Made by a program: the position numbers and the translations under genes. A stretch of DNA of 64,000 bases from Zygnema circumcarinatum (lineage: Eukaryota > Streptophyta > Zygnematophyceae > Zygnematales > Zygnemataceae). Under the pieces are notes generated by a model. The model saw nothing but the letters and a program-made list of their open reading frames with translations, was not told the origin of the DNA and did no database searches. Positions 22,353 to 42,672 of the stretch are shown piece by piece (the stretch's first letter is position 1; the number at the start of each line of letters is the position of its first letter). Where the stretch lies: contig CM074809.1 of NCBI GenBank assembly GCA_037447605.1, positions 2,479,297 through 2,543,296 on the forward strand. Direction: 5' to 3'.

Positions 22353-24305
22353 TGGAAGGACATCGGATGGAAAAGGCAGCAATGTATATGATGGCCATGT
22401 AGCAGTTAGGCAGTTTTTGGAGACTGGAGGTGACTGGAACTCGGTATCAGTTTTTTGTTGAACTGATGGATGAACAGTCCAGTTAGCTCTATTTTGGAAA
22501 ATAGAGGGGGGAGGAATTGTAAGGGAAGGATTTTCTCAGGCTGTTTGGTGAATGTGGCAAACAGGAGGGATTTGCTCGTCTCTATAAGGTAGAAGACCTT
22601 ACTTAAAAAATACTATATAAGACAGGAAAGGCTGCTAGAATCTACCAAGCATCCTTGTTTTAGGGTGATTTGCAAAAAAAATTGTAAAATGATTTGTAAA
22701 ATGTGCTCGTTATGGGGACTTTTATGCTATTTGCTTTAGCGAGTTTAATTGTTGTACACGGTGTTCAGTCGTAGAACTGCTTTGCTGCACCTGCACCCTG
22801 CCCTGGTTTTGAATACAATAGCTATCTCGCAGTACTGCAGCACAGAAAGGAAGGAGGAACAATCGATGAGGATATCCTCATCTGAATATGTCCATCAAGA
22901 TTTATGTATTTTACTTTACTCCTCAAGAACGCTCTACTACATTTGCTGCTTCCTTTTTCGTGGTTGTTGAAGTCTGTGATTTTGGTGTGTTGCGAATTGC
23001 AAATTCCTTTGGCTCGTTCAGGAAGATAACCTGCCAAAGATGATGTTGGAACGACACAAAGCCCGAGTTAACAATTGACAGAGAAGGTTTCCGAATGTAC
23101 GCAGAAAAATGAAAAACCCAGATTCTCAGTCTCATTCACTTTTTTTGGCTGATTTCTTTTGGAAGGGGAGGTGTTAAAAACTGTGGCGAGTATCCCGCAC
23201 TGCTCGTCCGTGAAAAGTTTAAAACGGCAGATGGGTTCTACAGACAAGAATTAATTCTTGGTCTATTGTCTTTCGCTTTTTCCAGATTGAACTTAGCAAA
23301 TCATGCAGGTTTTCGTTGTTTGAAGATAGACGCTGCAGAGTACAAATTGTGCTTAAACAATCGACTCTAAAAAAGGTGAGAGTCTTTCTTCATGTACTCA
23401 TGTACTTCATTGCCGACTTTCACGGCTGCTTTTGGAACCGAGCTGCTATATTATGCATTCTCCCATGCCAACGTCAGGCAAAAAGTTACTAGCATGACTT
23501 ACTCCCTGTTAAGGTTTTGCCATCAGTGTTGCATTTAGTCCCGACAGATCACTCACACAGGCTACAATCAGGACTGCCTTCCACTGGACATGGACAAAAA
23601 GGTCCAAGCCAAGATCAACAGTGGGTCTCCGTTCCACGAGCACTCATCAGTCAAGGACAATCTACCCCATGGCCTCGTGTTACGTTTCACATGAAGAATT
23701 CCAGACCTATCACATACACAGTAGGAATTAGGGGAAGACTACTTGATCACAAAGTGAAAGTCATGACGGTCCACATAGTTGTATGGAATCTGTATGCCTC
23801 GTGGTTTCCAACAATGCACGAATTTGAAAATAGGGCAAAGGGTGAAGGACAATCACGGGAGGTGGACAGAGAAGACTGCCAGGCTCAGTAACCGGTAGGA
23901 TTGAATACGACAAAAAAACCCGGTAATAAACTCTTGTTACAAAACGAGCTCAGACTGCAGTTCTCCTGACTCCCATGTCAGCTAGTACACAGCTTGGCGT
24001 CATTACCTACAATCCAAACCATTGTGGTTGGAAAAGTCATATTTCTCATCTCAATTTGCTCATGATGCCTCCGCTGCGTACAGGCCTGCATCCTTTGTGA
24101 ACTGCCAGATCAACTTGATCAACTTCTACGCATGAATCCGGGCAGACTTGTGCCAGCTCACAGGTAACCTTCCATCTCCAGCTAACCAATGACCTCCTCG
24201 TCTTTTTGGTAAAAAATCGGAAAGCATCTCCCAGGTCAGCGTATAAGAAAAGGATCCCAACAATTGATATTAAAAAAAAGAAGAGGAACACTTTACGAGA
24301 AGAAT
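22353..24305. other. Intergenic region
   Basis: It holds the 3' UTR of the His/Pro-rich gene and, at the right end, that of the phosphate carrier. A plus-strand frame at 23517-23891 (124 codons) has no recognisable domain and no clear promoter. I see no RNA gene or repeat. Confidence 0.4.
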
Positions 24306-27030
24306 CTACTTGGATTCAGCAGGAGCTTCCTTCTTGGCCACAGAACCCGTGGTTGGCCTGAACAAAATACACCCACCACCACCAGAGAGGTTAATCCACA
24401 TTTTAGTTTGAAAGTATAAGCGCTTACACAGACGACCTATGCATATCAGGTAGCAATTTCCAGAAGCCGCCTCACCATGAACACTGTCCCTAGGCTGTGA
24501 GAGTTCAGGCATGACATCAAACTTCCTTCACTAGGCAGTAGGCAGGCCGTGAAAATCGAGACAGTACAACATCCCCGAATGCAGAGAGATTCTATGGTCA
24601 ACAAAAGCAACCATAAAATAGGAATCGCAACCTATATTTTCTAGTACCCGCTCTTCTATTTGACCAAATGAAAAAGAAAGGCCATTTGCGGGAAACAAGA
24701 ACCAAGATAAGGTGGGAAGAACTCACAGGCCCATGGAGACCTTGAATGCATCATAGATACCCCATTGGGCTCCAGTAAGGGTGCCAATCATCACAATACG
24801 AAGTGGAAGCCCTCGGGTGAAGAGACCCACCATACCGAACTCGGACACAGCCTGCCCAAATCAGCATACGGCAAGGTGATCAAAATCTCAGTACCGAGTA
24901 TGAGGATTGCTGCTCTAAACTCTACATAACGTCAAAGATCCCTAACAAATAGACTGCGTACACCATTTCTAAAAAGCGATCCAGAAACGCACCCTCCCCN
25001 NNNNNNNNNCCCCCCCCCCCCCCCCCCCCGAAAAAAAAAAACAGCAGCAGTGAACATACCAAAAATAAAAAAAAGCTTGAGGCATGGAATGGATCTACGC
25101 TATTTGTGAAACACAGTTGTACCTCTAAAAAGCTACGGTTTTTAGTCCACCAATGAAAAATGCAAATTGTCATATAAAAGTACGAGAATGATGTAGCTGT
25201 ACACGGCATACCTGGGAGATAGTTGCCCCCTTCGACTTGTTGAGATAAGACACCAAGTTGTCAGCTGGATGCGATACAATTGCGCAGAAGACACCCGCAA
25301 TGTATCCCGCAAGGAAACTGACACCCAGTTGAAGTGGCTTTGTGCAATCATCCTTGGGATATGGCACGACATACTGATACAGGGCCTCCACAGTTTTCTC
25401 AAAGCAGGCGAACTTCATCATCGTATCTGAACACAGAACACGACATCAACAAAGACAAGTTAAAAAAGAAATCCTGATTGTACAAGCACGTCGGCCACAA
25501 AAGCTACTAGGTCATTATATGATTACAAACAAGGAGCAGTCCCTAAGCCGAAATAACCCAGCCTAACAGAAAGACAGTGACTAACAGCAATACTCAAGCA
25601 CAATGACCCTCCAGCTCGATCACTTAACATTCGCGAGTGGACCAGTGCACACTTGTAGACAGAGCTAATAGGCAGCAGGACCCACTTTGAGGTTCACTCC
25701 AACCAGTAGAGCAAAGGTTGCTTATACAAAAGTGCAGAAATGCCAGATTCTTCCGACAAGGCAGCAAGGCAAAATGATTATATAACTTATATTTGGAAAA
25801 AGATCATTAATGAATAAAACACATTTAAGAATACTTACAAGGAATTTGACGTCCCCACAGAGGGCCCAATCCCCTGTAAAGCCTGCATTGGAGCAAAAAA
25901 ATAATAAACACATTAAATTACTCCCTCACACATTGAGCAGACAGCGACATTATCCAGCACATCACTATGAATGACATTTCCGCTCTGATTTTGGCCCAGA
26001 ACCATCTGCCCACAATCGTATAACAAGAAAATCAATGTGCAGTCATTGATAGGCCAATCCTGATAAATGAATTCACTACACAATCTCCAAAGAAAACAGT
26101 CGAGGGACAGAAAGCTAAAAAATACAGCACTTACCCGCCCACACCTTCGGCAGCGACAATCTTTGGCCACCCGTCAACCAATCCATTTGCGAATCCAGGC
26201 TGAGTTTGAACTCGGACTTTGACAGCCTCAAAAGGGCAAAGAGCCACGTCAGCGATAAGTTCAGCCGACGCACTTCCGGCAAGATAGATCAAAGTCTTGT
26301 ACTTGGCAGCATACTCAGGACCAGCAAGATCGGAGTAGTACTTCTTAAAAAATTCATAAAACCCAAACTTGCATGCACCCTGTGCACTATATCCAAGAAG
26401 AGTAGGAAACCAGCCCTTAAAAAATCCTCCCACGCCCTGCTCTTTGTAGAGAATGCCAAAACCGGAACCGATGCTCTTGTACTTCACTGGATCAATCTGC
26501 AAGCGCTCCCAAGCAACCATTCCAAGTAACAGGCAACTGATTCAGCGACTCGTATGAAGTGGGAGTCATGCCAACCTTTAAAAAAAAAGGAAAAACAAGC
26601 TCGACGGGACAACGCGGTAGGAAAATACAACGGATCACAGCTCTGCAACTCAAAATAGAGGATAGGACAAAATGGACTTCACAGCATTTTGTAGAACTCC
26701 TATGGATCTTACCTGCATGTTACACTTCACCAGATCGAGAGGAGTGACAGCCATATGAGTCAGACCGCAGCTCAACACACCACCGAGAGTGCATGCTGCG
26801 TAGTACTCCTTGGAGTACAGGGCGATCTTCTTCGATTCAACAGCTGCAGGGATCAAGAACTTTGAGGTCTGCACAGCAGCCTTTCGGAAAGGCGTCTCCG
26901 CCAAGACAGGCGCTTCCGCAACTCCTGGCAAAGCTCCAAGAGCTCTGGCCTTCGCGAGAGCCGAGAAAGCCCCCGTGGTGTACAGAGATCCTGGGATCAG
27001 CGGTTGTCTGAAGTCCTGCGACGGCGCCAT
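24306..27030 (-). CDS. PHT3: Mitochondrial phosphate carrier, PHT3 type
   Basis: Inner-membrane carrier importing phosphate with protons into the mitochondrial matrix for ATP synthesis. Six exons: 26713-27030, 26135-26496, 25839-25882, 25212-25426, 24727-24851 and 24306-24357. All junctions close in phase and give 371 residues, the family's usual size. The first 60-70 residues are an Ala/Pro-rich mitochondrial leader. Three mitochondrial-carrier repeats follow. Their signature P-loops are TPLDLVKC in repeat 1 and CPFEAVKVR in repeat 2, with [10 protein letters not shown] in repeat 3. Also diagnostic are [45 protein letters not shown] and [14 protein letters not shown]. The start ATG at 27030 is the first in the exon. 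It is divergent from the DExH helicase with 539 bp between the two ATGs. An intron contains an assembly gap (25000-25009). Confidence 0.95.
25000..25009. other. Assembly gap (10 N) inside a poly-C run
   Basis: Ten N are flanked by CCCC on the left and 20 C on the right (25010-25029), followed by an A run. The position is within an intron of the phosphate carrier gene. True length is unknown. Confidence 0.95.
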
Positions 27031-27569
27031 TGCGACCTGCTCTCAGCAAAGGCAAACCGAGGGTTTCAAATAAGTTCCCTCTCCTTCCTGCTGCCTCCTG
27101 CTGGTATGAGCTCGAGCGGAGTCCGGAACAATTGGCTGTAGCAAGACCTTCTCTCACTCCCTGTCTTCTCCCTCCCTCCCTCCCTCCAGGCGCCTGAGGT
27201 CAGCCAGGGCCTTCGCAGCCGCCCGATGGATATCAGCGCCAATCGCCACCGTCCGTCTCAAGGGTCCCCAACCCGCGGAGAGCGACAGACTGCCACGTGG
27301 TGCCCGGCCCGCCGGAGCGCATATTCTGATATTCTGTTCGTCCGTACAAGGAATGTCACGTCCCGTTCGCTGTGAAACGCGAGCCCTACTCGTGGAACAA
27401 AAAGAGACGCAGTTCTATGCGCCAACAGCAGTAGAGCAGCGAGGGCCGCATGGGAAGTGAGCTTTGCTTGGTGAAGGCCGCCAGGGGGATGAGTGGGTGT
27501 AGATCAGGGCAGGGCAGGGCAGGGCTGGGCTGGGCTGGGCCAGGGCTGCGCAAGAAGGAGGCGGACAGT
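27031..27569. promoter_or_regulatory. Divergent promoter of phosphate carrier and DExH helicase, with a G-quadruplex-like leader
   Basis: The two start codons are 539 bp apart on opposite strands. A G-box (GCCACGTGGT) lies at about 27291-27300 and a CGTACA motif near 27344. Immediately upstream of the helicase ATG, 27507-27545 is a run of eight GGG triplets. The first seven are separated by only two bases (CA or CT), and a four-base spacer precedes the last. In RNA this would be a strong G-quadruplex candidate ending about 25 nt before the start codon. Confidence 0.6.
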
Positions 27570-35871
<8,302 letters not shown>

Positions 35872-35966
35872 ATCTGGATATGACTAAGCGAGTGGCGCTT
35901 CTTGAATGGAGCCACGGGAAGAGAGGAGGGGAAGGAGAGGGGGGGGGGGGGGGGGGNNNNNNNNNN

Positions 35967-36002
<36 letters not shown>

Positions 36003-37835
36003 CTGAGGAATATTTCTAATGGTATTTACCGTATCACAGGTTTTTTGACTCACGGTATGATTGAGTATTCATCTATAAGGCCATAGTTATCGGCCCGCCA
36101 TACATGAGCAATTTGTATTGCTAGAGCAGATCATAAGCACGGTGGCTCCTACTTGCCGAGCAAACTTTGCAAGATTTGTCGAGCAATTGCTCTCATTTCC
36201 ATATAACGAGAAGTGTGAGAAGAGACTTGGAGTAGGGATGTGGTGCCCACATTCCCGGCTGAACGGTCGGTGTAAGGCAGCAAACCAGATTTGTCCGCTG
36301 CCCTCATGTAATGAAATTTCTCCCTATCATCTCTACACTAGAAAAGCACTTCGCTGCAGAGTCTGCACCTAGCGAAAACAAGGCATCTTGTACTGTATTG
36401 TAGGATTTGTTTTGGAGCCGTTGGGGGGCTGAAGTTGGACCGTGCGACGGCCGACCGGTGCCCGCAGACCCAAAAAAAAGTAGTGGCTGGCGGGACCTCC
36501 CTGCCTCGCTTCCCCGCAGGCAGGCCGACGGTTTTGGAAGGCGGCGCCTCCGTGCCAGGCAGGTGGGCCGCAACCTCTCTTGTTCTATGCTGCAGTTTCG
36601 CTGCTAACAGCCGCCGTACCGTAAAATACAGTTCGGACCCTCCTAAACGACAACAGCCTGCCGTTTTGGGACTACATGGAACGCCGCCGCTGGAGCTAAT
36701 AACCGACCGCCACGTTGCCCTCTCTGCACCGCTGGCCCCGCACGTGCGAGACCCCTCCGCCAATGAGCGGCAAGCGCGTTGCAGGGCGGCCCGTTTGTCG
36801 CACGCGTGCCATCAGTTGCCTAGGACAAAGCGGCCCCGTTGCGCCGTACCATACGGCCTCGTCCGTACTGCAACTGCTCCGCGCTATTCCCACAAGGCCG
36901 CGCGGCCCCCTCGGAGTGCACCACGTGGCACCGAAGCTTCCCGGGCGGCAGGGGCGGCCAAATTTTGGGCGAAAAGCGCGGGAAGCGCAGGGCGCGGAAT
37001 TTGGAGCGCCGTCCGCCCTCTGACAGGCGGCGGAGGGCGCCCTCCCGCGCTGGGCTCGCCAATTTTCAAAATTCGAGTGGCGCCCACTGGGCGAGCGCCG
37101 CGTGGCGCGCGACAAGCTTCCGCCATATCCGCAGCGGCACGAGCGGCTCAAAAAAAAGCGCGCGGGAAAAAAAGAAGGGGGCGGAAGCGGATAAAGGGGA
37201 CTGGCGTACGGACGGGAGGACGGGACTGCGGCATGTGTCGGCGGGCGGACGGGCGGGCGGGCGGTTACCCCACGGAGCCCCGCGCCGCGATTGGCTGCGC
37301 GCGGTCAACTCGCGCGTGCGGGGAGGGAGGGAGCGGGGCGGGGCGGGGCGGACGGGGGGGGCACTTCAAAAGTCGCGCGCCACGCCAAAGAGCAGCGTCC
37401 CCGCCGTCTGGCAAAAAAGCACAAAATATAAACAAAAAAAGTTCCAACTTTTTGGGCGGGCGGGCGGGCGGGCGGGCGAAAGGCGGCCAACGTTTGGCAA
37501 AGGAGGGCGGGCGGGGGTGCGCTGAGGGGAGAGGGAGAGGGAGAGGGAGAGGGAGAGGGAGAGGGAGAGGGCGAGGGAGGGAATAAGTAGCTGCCAGGGC
37601 ACGCGGGCAGGCAGGCAGGCCATGCATGGCCGCTGCCTGGGACGTACTCACTGCCTGCCTGCCTGCCGCGGAAAAGCGTATCGCCTCTGCGTACTGCTGC
37701 TGCTTCTTTCCTCTTGAGGGAAAGAGGAGATTGCTGTGAGGGCCAGAACAAGTGGAGAATGCTGGTGGCTGCCTGCGGTTTGTAGAAGAACAGGAAAGCT
37801 TGCGGCAGGCCTGCAAGGCGTAGACACTAAAGGTA
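35872..37835. other. Intergenic and promoter region of cyclin A, with assembly gap
   Basis: Ten N at 35957-35966 sit in a G homopolymer (about 35940-36001). From about 36420 to 37690 the DNA is very GC-rich, with GGGC repeats (about 37440-37480) and GAGGGA repeats (about 37526-37580). Long open frames on both strands there (up to 383 codons) are compositional, with no recognisable domain. CCGTAC/GTACGG and ACGTGGC motifs recur (about 36846, 36919, 37206). This is a plausible CpG-rich promoter and 5' UTR of the cyclin gene. Confidence 0.5.
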
Positions 37836-40571
37836 ATGATGAAGGATACGAGAACGGCGACAAAGCGATCTTCCATGGACACGGATCACCTTGCAGGAGC
37901 AAGCAATGCAGTTCCGAACAAGCGCCAAGCTTTGGCTAACATCAGTAACGATATGAACCAAGCTCACGGAAGGAACTTGAAGCAGAAGGTATGAAAGCTT
38001 CGAAGTCAGTTTTCTGGACAATTTCTCCTTGAATCCCTTGAATGCCTTTTGTAGTGGTAACTCTTTTTATCTAAATTGAGGCTTCCCGATCAGCCAGGAT
38101 TCAAGATGTATCTGAAATGGCATGATGTTACTAGCTTCGATTTCACGAGGACGTATGTTGACAGCTGTTGGTTGTGCAGTCTGCAGGAGCTGACTTCTCT
38201 GGAAAAGAGAAGTCCCATTCAGCCGGACTGTCCCCATGCCATGCTTCTGCGAAAGCGCTTCAGAAGTCTGGACGGCTCACCGTAACGAACAACGCCGTCC
38301 TTGGGAATGCTGCGCAAATGACTCCTGTCGTTCCAGCCTGCAACAATGGCACTGTGCAGCCTGCAGAAGCCAGTGCTGAAGCTGTGGTGCAGGAGCCCAT
38401 GTCCGCAGAGCAAGAATCGGATGGTAATGCCGCTGATATAGCGTCGTTGCAAAGGCGGACAGTGAATAATTTACGGATTTCATCAGCTCCAACGGATGCT
38501 CATGGAGGTATTGCCTCTCACCTTTCCAAGAAACCATGCATTTATTGGGCCTTGCTCTTTCCTTCGCTGTGCTGATTGGACTCTGAGTGTGTTTGCAGAA
38601 ACATGTGCAGGATCTCCGGAACTTAAGAGCAGGAACTGGTCTTGTAGCATGGGTTACACCTGCATTGACAACAATCCTGCGGATCCCCAAATGTGTAGTG
38701 TATATGCGACTGATATCTATGCACACCTTCAAGCTGCCGAGGTATGTGGCAACGAAGGACTTAAGGCTCTGCACTCTTTTGCAACGTTTGCAAATTGCAA
38801 TGTTTGTCTTAAATTTAAATCCCAATCAATTAGTTCAACGGATTGTGAATATATCCAGGAAGCATCATCTGAAGTATTGACCGTATCTGCACATTTGAGT
38901 CCGGCTGTAAAACTGATAAGACAAAAAAACAAAAAACTGATAAGTCCTCTGCATAACATCTGAACTGCAGATTCGACGGCGCCCTGCGACAAATTTTATG
39001 GAGACATTGCAGAGGGATATAAACTCGAGTATGCGGGCTATTTTAATCGACTGGCTTGTGGAGGTGAGGGTCACTTTTATGCTGTTGGTTAGGCAATCTG
39101 CAATGGCCTTGTTCGTCTTTCTTTTCTAAGGCGCTGGCTTACAGGTTCTTGACTTAACGTTAGCATATTGTCCTGCAGGTGGCTGAGGAGTACAAGCTGG
39201 TTCCTGATACTCTCTATCTTACTTGCTCATTGATTGATCGTTATCTCTCCAAGAGTGAGGTGCCAAGGAGCCGTTTGCAGCTTCTTGGAGTCTCCTCTAT
39301 GCTTATTGCATCGTAAGTCGCTATCTTGAAATGAGGTCGCAAGTAGTAGAAGCTCGTTGTGTCCATGATATTGCCTGTCTGCTGCCTCAGTGAAAGCCAA
39401 CTGTATTTGAATATGCTGATTAGGTCGTTTAATCATCTGGGTGGCTGCTTCCTGTTTGACATGCAGGAAATACGAAGAGATCTACCCTCCACAAGTGGAT
39501 GAGTTTTGCTATATTACTGACAACACATACAAGCGAGAAGAAGTGAGCCTTTTGGTGACTGTGCTTTGGGAGGGTATCGTTGCGTCTATTTCCCTGAATA
39601 CTGCGAGCTAGTGATTTCTGTTATAATATTTCCCTGATGATTGGTCTTTCCAATTTTTTTCTGTCTTTTTTATCCAGATAATTGAAATGGAAAGACGTGT
39701 CCTAAACGAGCTCCATTTTGAGCTCAGTGCACCCACAATTAAAAGTTTCTTGCGACGTTTCATTCGAGCGGCACAAGTCAGCTTTGAGGTATGCTTTCTT
39801 CTCGTAAGACTTATTGGATCTTTATTTTACGAAGTTTGCCCTTATCACTTCTATCACTTTAATTTTTTTTTTCACTCTGAGCTGGTCAATGAGCTGATCC
39901 ATGTTATTCTCCATGCAGGCCCCATCATTACTCCTAGAATTTCTTGGAAACTACTTGGCGGAATTGACGCTTGTTGAATATTCGTTTATAAAGTATCTCC
40001 CCTCTCTCATTGCAGCATCTGCTGTTTTCGTGGCGAAACTCACACTCAATCCAGATGTCTACCCTTGGGTAAGGAAAAGTTCCATAGGAGATCTTGTTTT
40101 CGCACTATGCAGTGTGTGGCTAGCTGTGTCTCCCCTTCCTGCATAGACTGCTAGAGTCAATTATGGCGACTAAGCATAAGTTCCTCTGATGTTTGCAGAC
40201 TCCAACTCTGGAGCACTATACAGGCTACAGGCCGTCGGCATTGAAGGAGTGCGTGGAGGCAATGCATGCTCTGCAGCGAAACCTTGGAGGTTGCACTCTG
40301 CCAGCGATCCGTGAAAAGTACAGTCAAGCCAAGGTGTGTAATGACGACAACGACTTCAAACACCAGTTTTGTGTTTTTCTTTGGTTGCATATTCATCAGT
40401 CTGATAGCATCGGGATTTCTTTCGGTTCTTGACAACTGAACTCTCTTTTTGATGTCAATGCAGTTCAAATCAGTTTCGGTTTTGACTTCACCTGAAGAAA
40501 TAAACCAAAGGTTTTTTGAAGATGTCATAACTGAACCTGATGTTACAGTCATGAAAGCATGGCCGGCTTGA
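37836..40571 (+). CDS. CYCA: A-type cyclin
   Basis: Regulatory subunit of cyclin-dependent kinases in S phase to mitosis. Ten exons: 37836-37988, 38180-38507, 38599-38741, 38971-39063, 39179-39312, 39467-39542, 39678-39788, 39919-40068, 40199-40333 and 40464-40571. All phases close and give 476 residues. Residues 30-38 are RQALANISN, a typical destruction box, next to basic nuclear-localisation-like residues. DPQMCSVYATDIY precedes the cyclin box, which starts with MRAILIDWLVEVAEEYKLV (from about 229). CSLIDRYLS, KYEEIYPPQVDEFCYITDN and ERRVLNELHFELSAPT follow. The second half of the fold contains YLAELTLVEYSFIKYLPS and WTPTLEHYTGY. The sequence is clearly A-type rather than B- or D-type. The two adjacent ATGs at 37836 and 37839 are equivalent; I use the first. 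Confidence 0.95.
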
Positions 40572-41708
40572 TCTTCCTTTCCTCCAATGTAGTAATCGAT
40601 GTAGTAGGAAACGCCTGTAGGGTGACGCCTTGATGCCGGGCTTCTCTTCTACGATAGAGCTGTACAGCTATCAAAATTTTTGCCAGGTGGCTGGACATAG
40701 CAGGCCACATGTTGTTGCTTTTGTTCTAGTCGACACAGATTAAAACTCTTACGGTTGAGAGTCGGATATTCCTTGTTTTATGTAGAACCAACTACGTATT
40801 CTGATCCTGGAATAAAAGTTTCTAGACTAGGTAGGGATACAGGTGCGTTGTTTATTCCATCTAAGCATAAAGAAGTACATAGTGCCAACACTCCGTAAGG
40901 ACAGGCTCACTTCACCTACAAACCATCCGTCTTCATTCTTTTTGCGATAAGACTTCCGTGTATGTTCAAGTAGATTCAGAGTCCGATCTCTCATCCAGGA
41001 ACTTGTACCTTCTGTAGCGACGCTGACATTTTAAAATAGAATCCGGTATTGATGGCCTTCGCTCACTGAGTTTCATTCCTCTTGAGGAGATTGCATATTT
41101 TGTTACAGAATCGCGCAAATGTTTCCTGCACGAGGCCTGTTAATTTGCCCTATTGTATTTTTTCGTTGGCTGTCATGAAAATGGAAGGAACAGTTGAAGT
41201 ATAATCGAAGAAATGAAAGTTATGCATAGCAGGAGGTTCCATCTCAGCCAGACAAACTCCCAAAGCTTCTCTGAAACTCCGAAAAGCTGCAACCATTTGC
41301 TTAGCAATATAATGTTCTGGTACTGAAGTGACATGCTCGTTTTTGGAGTTTCATAACTATAGCACTGTTCAGTGACAGAAGCTACATCCACCGTGAATCT
41401 GTGCGCGCAAACGCTTCCACGGTATCGTCCTTTGCCTGCACGCGTCTTCGTCAGTAGGGATGTACAATTGTCCGTACAAGCGATTTTAGAGGATATCAAA
41501 TTTAAAACGTTCTAATATCTGAAAGTTTCAGAGTTTTAGAACACTTATAGAATGACCGTACGAGCATTGAATTTGAACAGCTGCCAACTTGAAAATTGTT
41601 TTATGAAACGGCCAGACTTTAACGGCCTGACCTTCGCGGCTGCTTCTAGGGCTGCGTTGTTGCGCCTAGGCGTAGTTTTCCGCTCCTAGCTTCGTTTTAT
41701 TGTGTTTC

Positions 41709-42007
41709 GGTCCTTTGTGACCAGTCCTTCGTGGTTCCACATTTTGCCTTTCTCCATGTACATTTGATGGCCTCGCCATCGCGAGTTCAATGAAAATTTC
41801 CCTGCCTGACTTTAAGAACTATTGATTGGAATCCTAAACTGCGTTCCACATGCTGCTTTTATCCATGTACATTTGATGGCCTCGCTATCGTGAGTTCAGT
41901 GAAATAAAGAAGAGGGAAGTGGCATTGATCTCAGCTCGCGAGGCCATCAAATGTACATGGACAAAATCAGTATGGGGAACCACGAGAAACTGGCCGCAAA
42001 AGGACTT
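41709..42007. mobile_element. Family A inverted-repeat element, copy 3 (composite)
   Basis: The left arm (about 41709-41802) and right arm (about 41914-42007) are inverted copies of roughly 95 bp. They include the terminal core GATGGCCTCGCCATCG and an outer block related to CCACGAGAAACTGGCC. An additional partial copy in left-arm orientation lies at 41868-41901. The arms are longer than in copy 1, whose internal sequence matches the outer block here, so the family has rearranged internally. No coding capacity. Confidence 0.72.
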
Positions 42008-42082
42008 TAGCACAAAAGAAAAAAGCTAGGTAAAATTATGGTTGGATAGGCGAATGCGAGACTGGGATCAATGGCCGGGTCG

Positions 42083-42450
42083 GTCACGCCACGTGGAGGT
42101 GTGTGGGATTGATTCAGACCGCTGGATAGCCGCGTGCAAGATATTCGAGAAATGACCGACAGCCACGTGGACATACGCTAGAGTGTGGCCGTTGGATGTG
42201 CGCCCGAGAGATTCTGCGAACAATGGCCGTCGAGTGTGGCTCGCGGAAACGAACGCGTGGCGGCTGAAACCGGCGGATGGCCGCACGAGTGATTTCTGAA
42301 TATTTTGAATGTTTACAGATTATGCCACGTGGACAAGTTTGAGCTTTGAACCGTTGGATTGCCGCGTGCGAGTTAAACGGCAAATGCCCTCGTGGATATT
42401 TCACGCGGTAGAAAGACCGTTGGATATCAGCGTGCGAGATTTTGGAATTT
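42083..42450. repeat. Degenerate minisatellite of about five ~75-bp units with embedded G-boxes
   Basis: Units share a G-box-like start (GCCACGTGGA at about 42085, 42157 and 42324; CGCGTGGCGG and CTCGTGGATA are degenerate versions). Each also carries an internal block (CCGTTGGAT followed by GCGTGCGAG, with variants). Spacing is roughly 65-90 bp. The array ends about 220 bp before the SufC start codon. Confidence 0.65.
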
Positions 42451-42672
42451 TATTTTTTTCCTCAGCACTATAATGCTGTTCTATGTACGAAAATTCGATC
42501 ACAGTTTTTGCTACACATCGAACGCATGATGCATGTGACGGTGCCCGTTTCGTCACCGTTACGTTGTCGCGTCGCCTATAACGGAGCGTGAAACTATGGC
42601 GCTGCCTCTTGAGGCCTGCGCTTGACCCTTGAGAGAGGGAAGAAAGGCTCGCGTGACTGCAAGCTGTAGGCC

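Larger units (their letters stand above)
40572..42672. other. Intergenic region upstream of SufC
   Basis: It holds the cyclin 3' UTR, a composite family A inverted-repeat element (41709-42007) and a degenerate minisatellite (42083-42450). An open frame at 41173-41499 has no recognisable features. The 220 bases before the SufC ATG probably contain its promoter. Confidence 0.45.

Noticed and set aside
23517-23891. 124-codon plus-strand frame
   Set aside because: No recognisable family, no splice context or promoter signal; listed only as part of the intergenic description.
36435-37586. 383-codon plus-strand open frame and overlapping frames on both strands
   Set aside because: The region is extremely GC-rich with simple repeats, all frames stay open together, no domain is visible, and it directly precedes the cyclin A start. 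It is promoter-like composition, not a gene.
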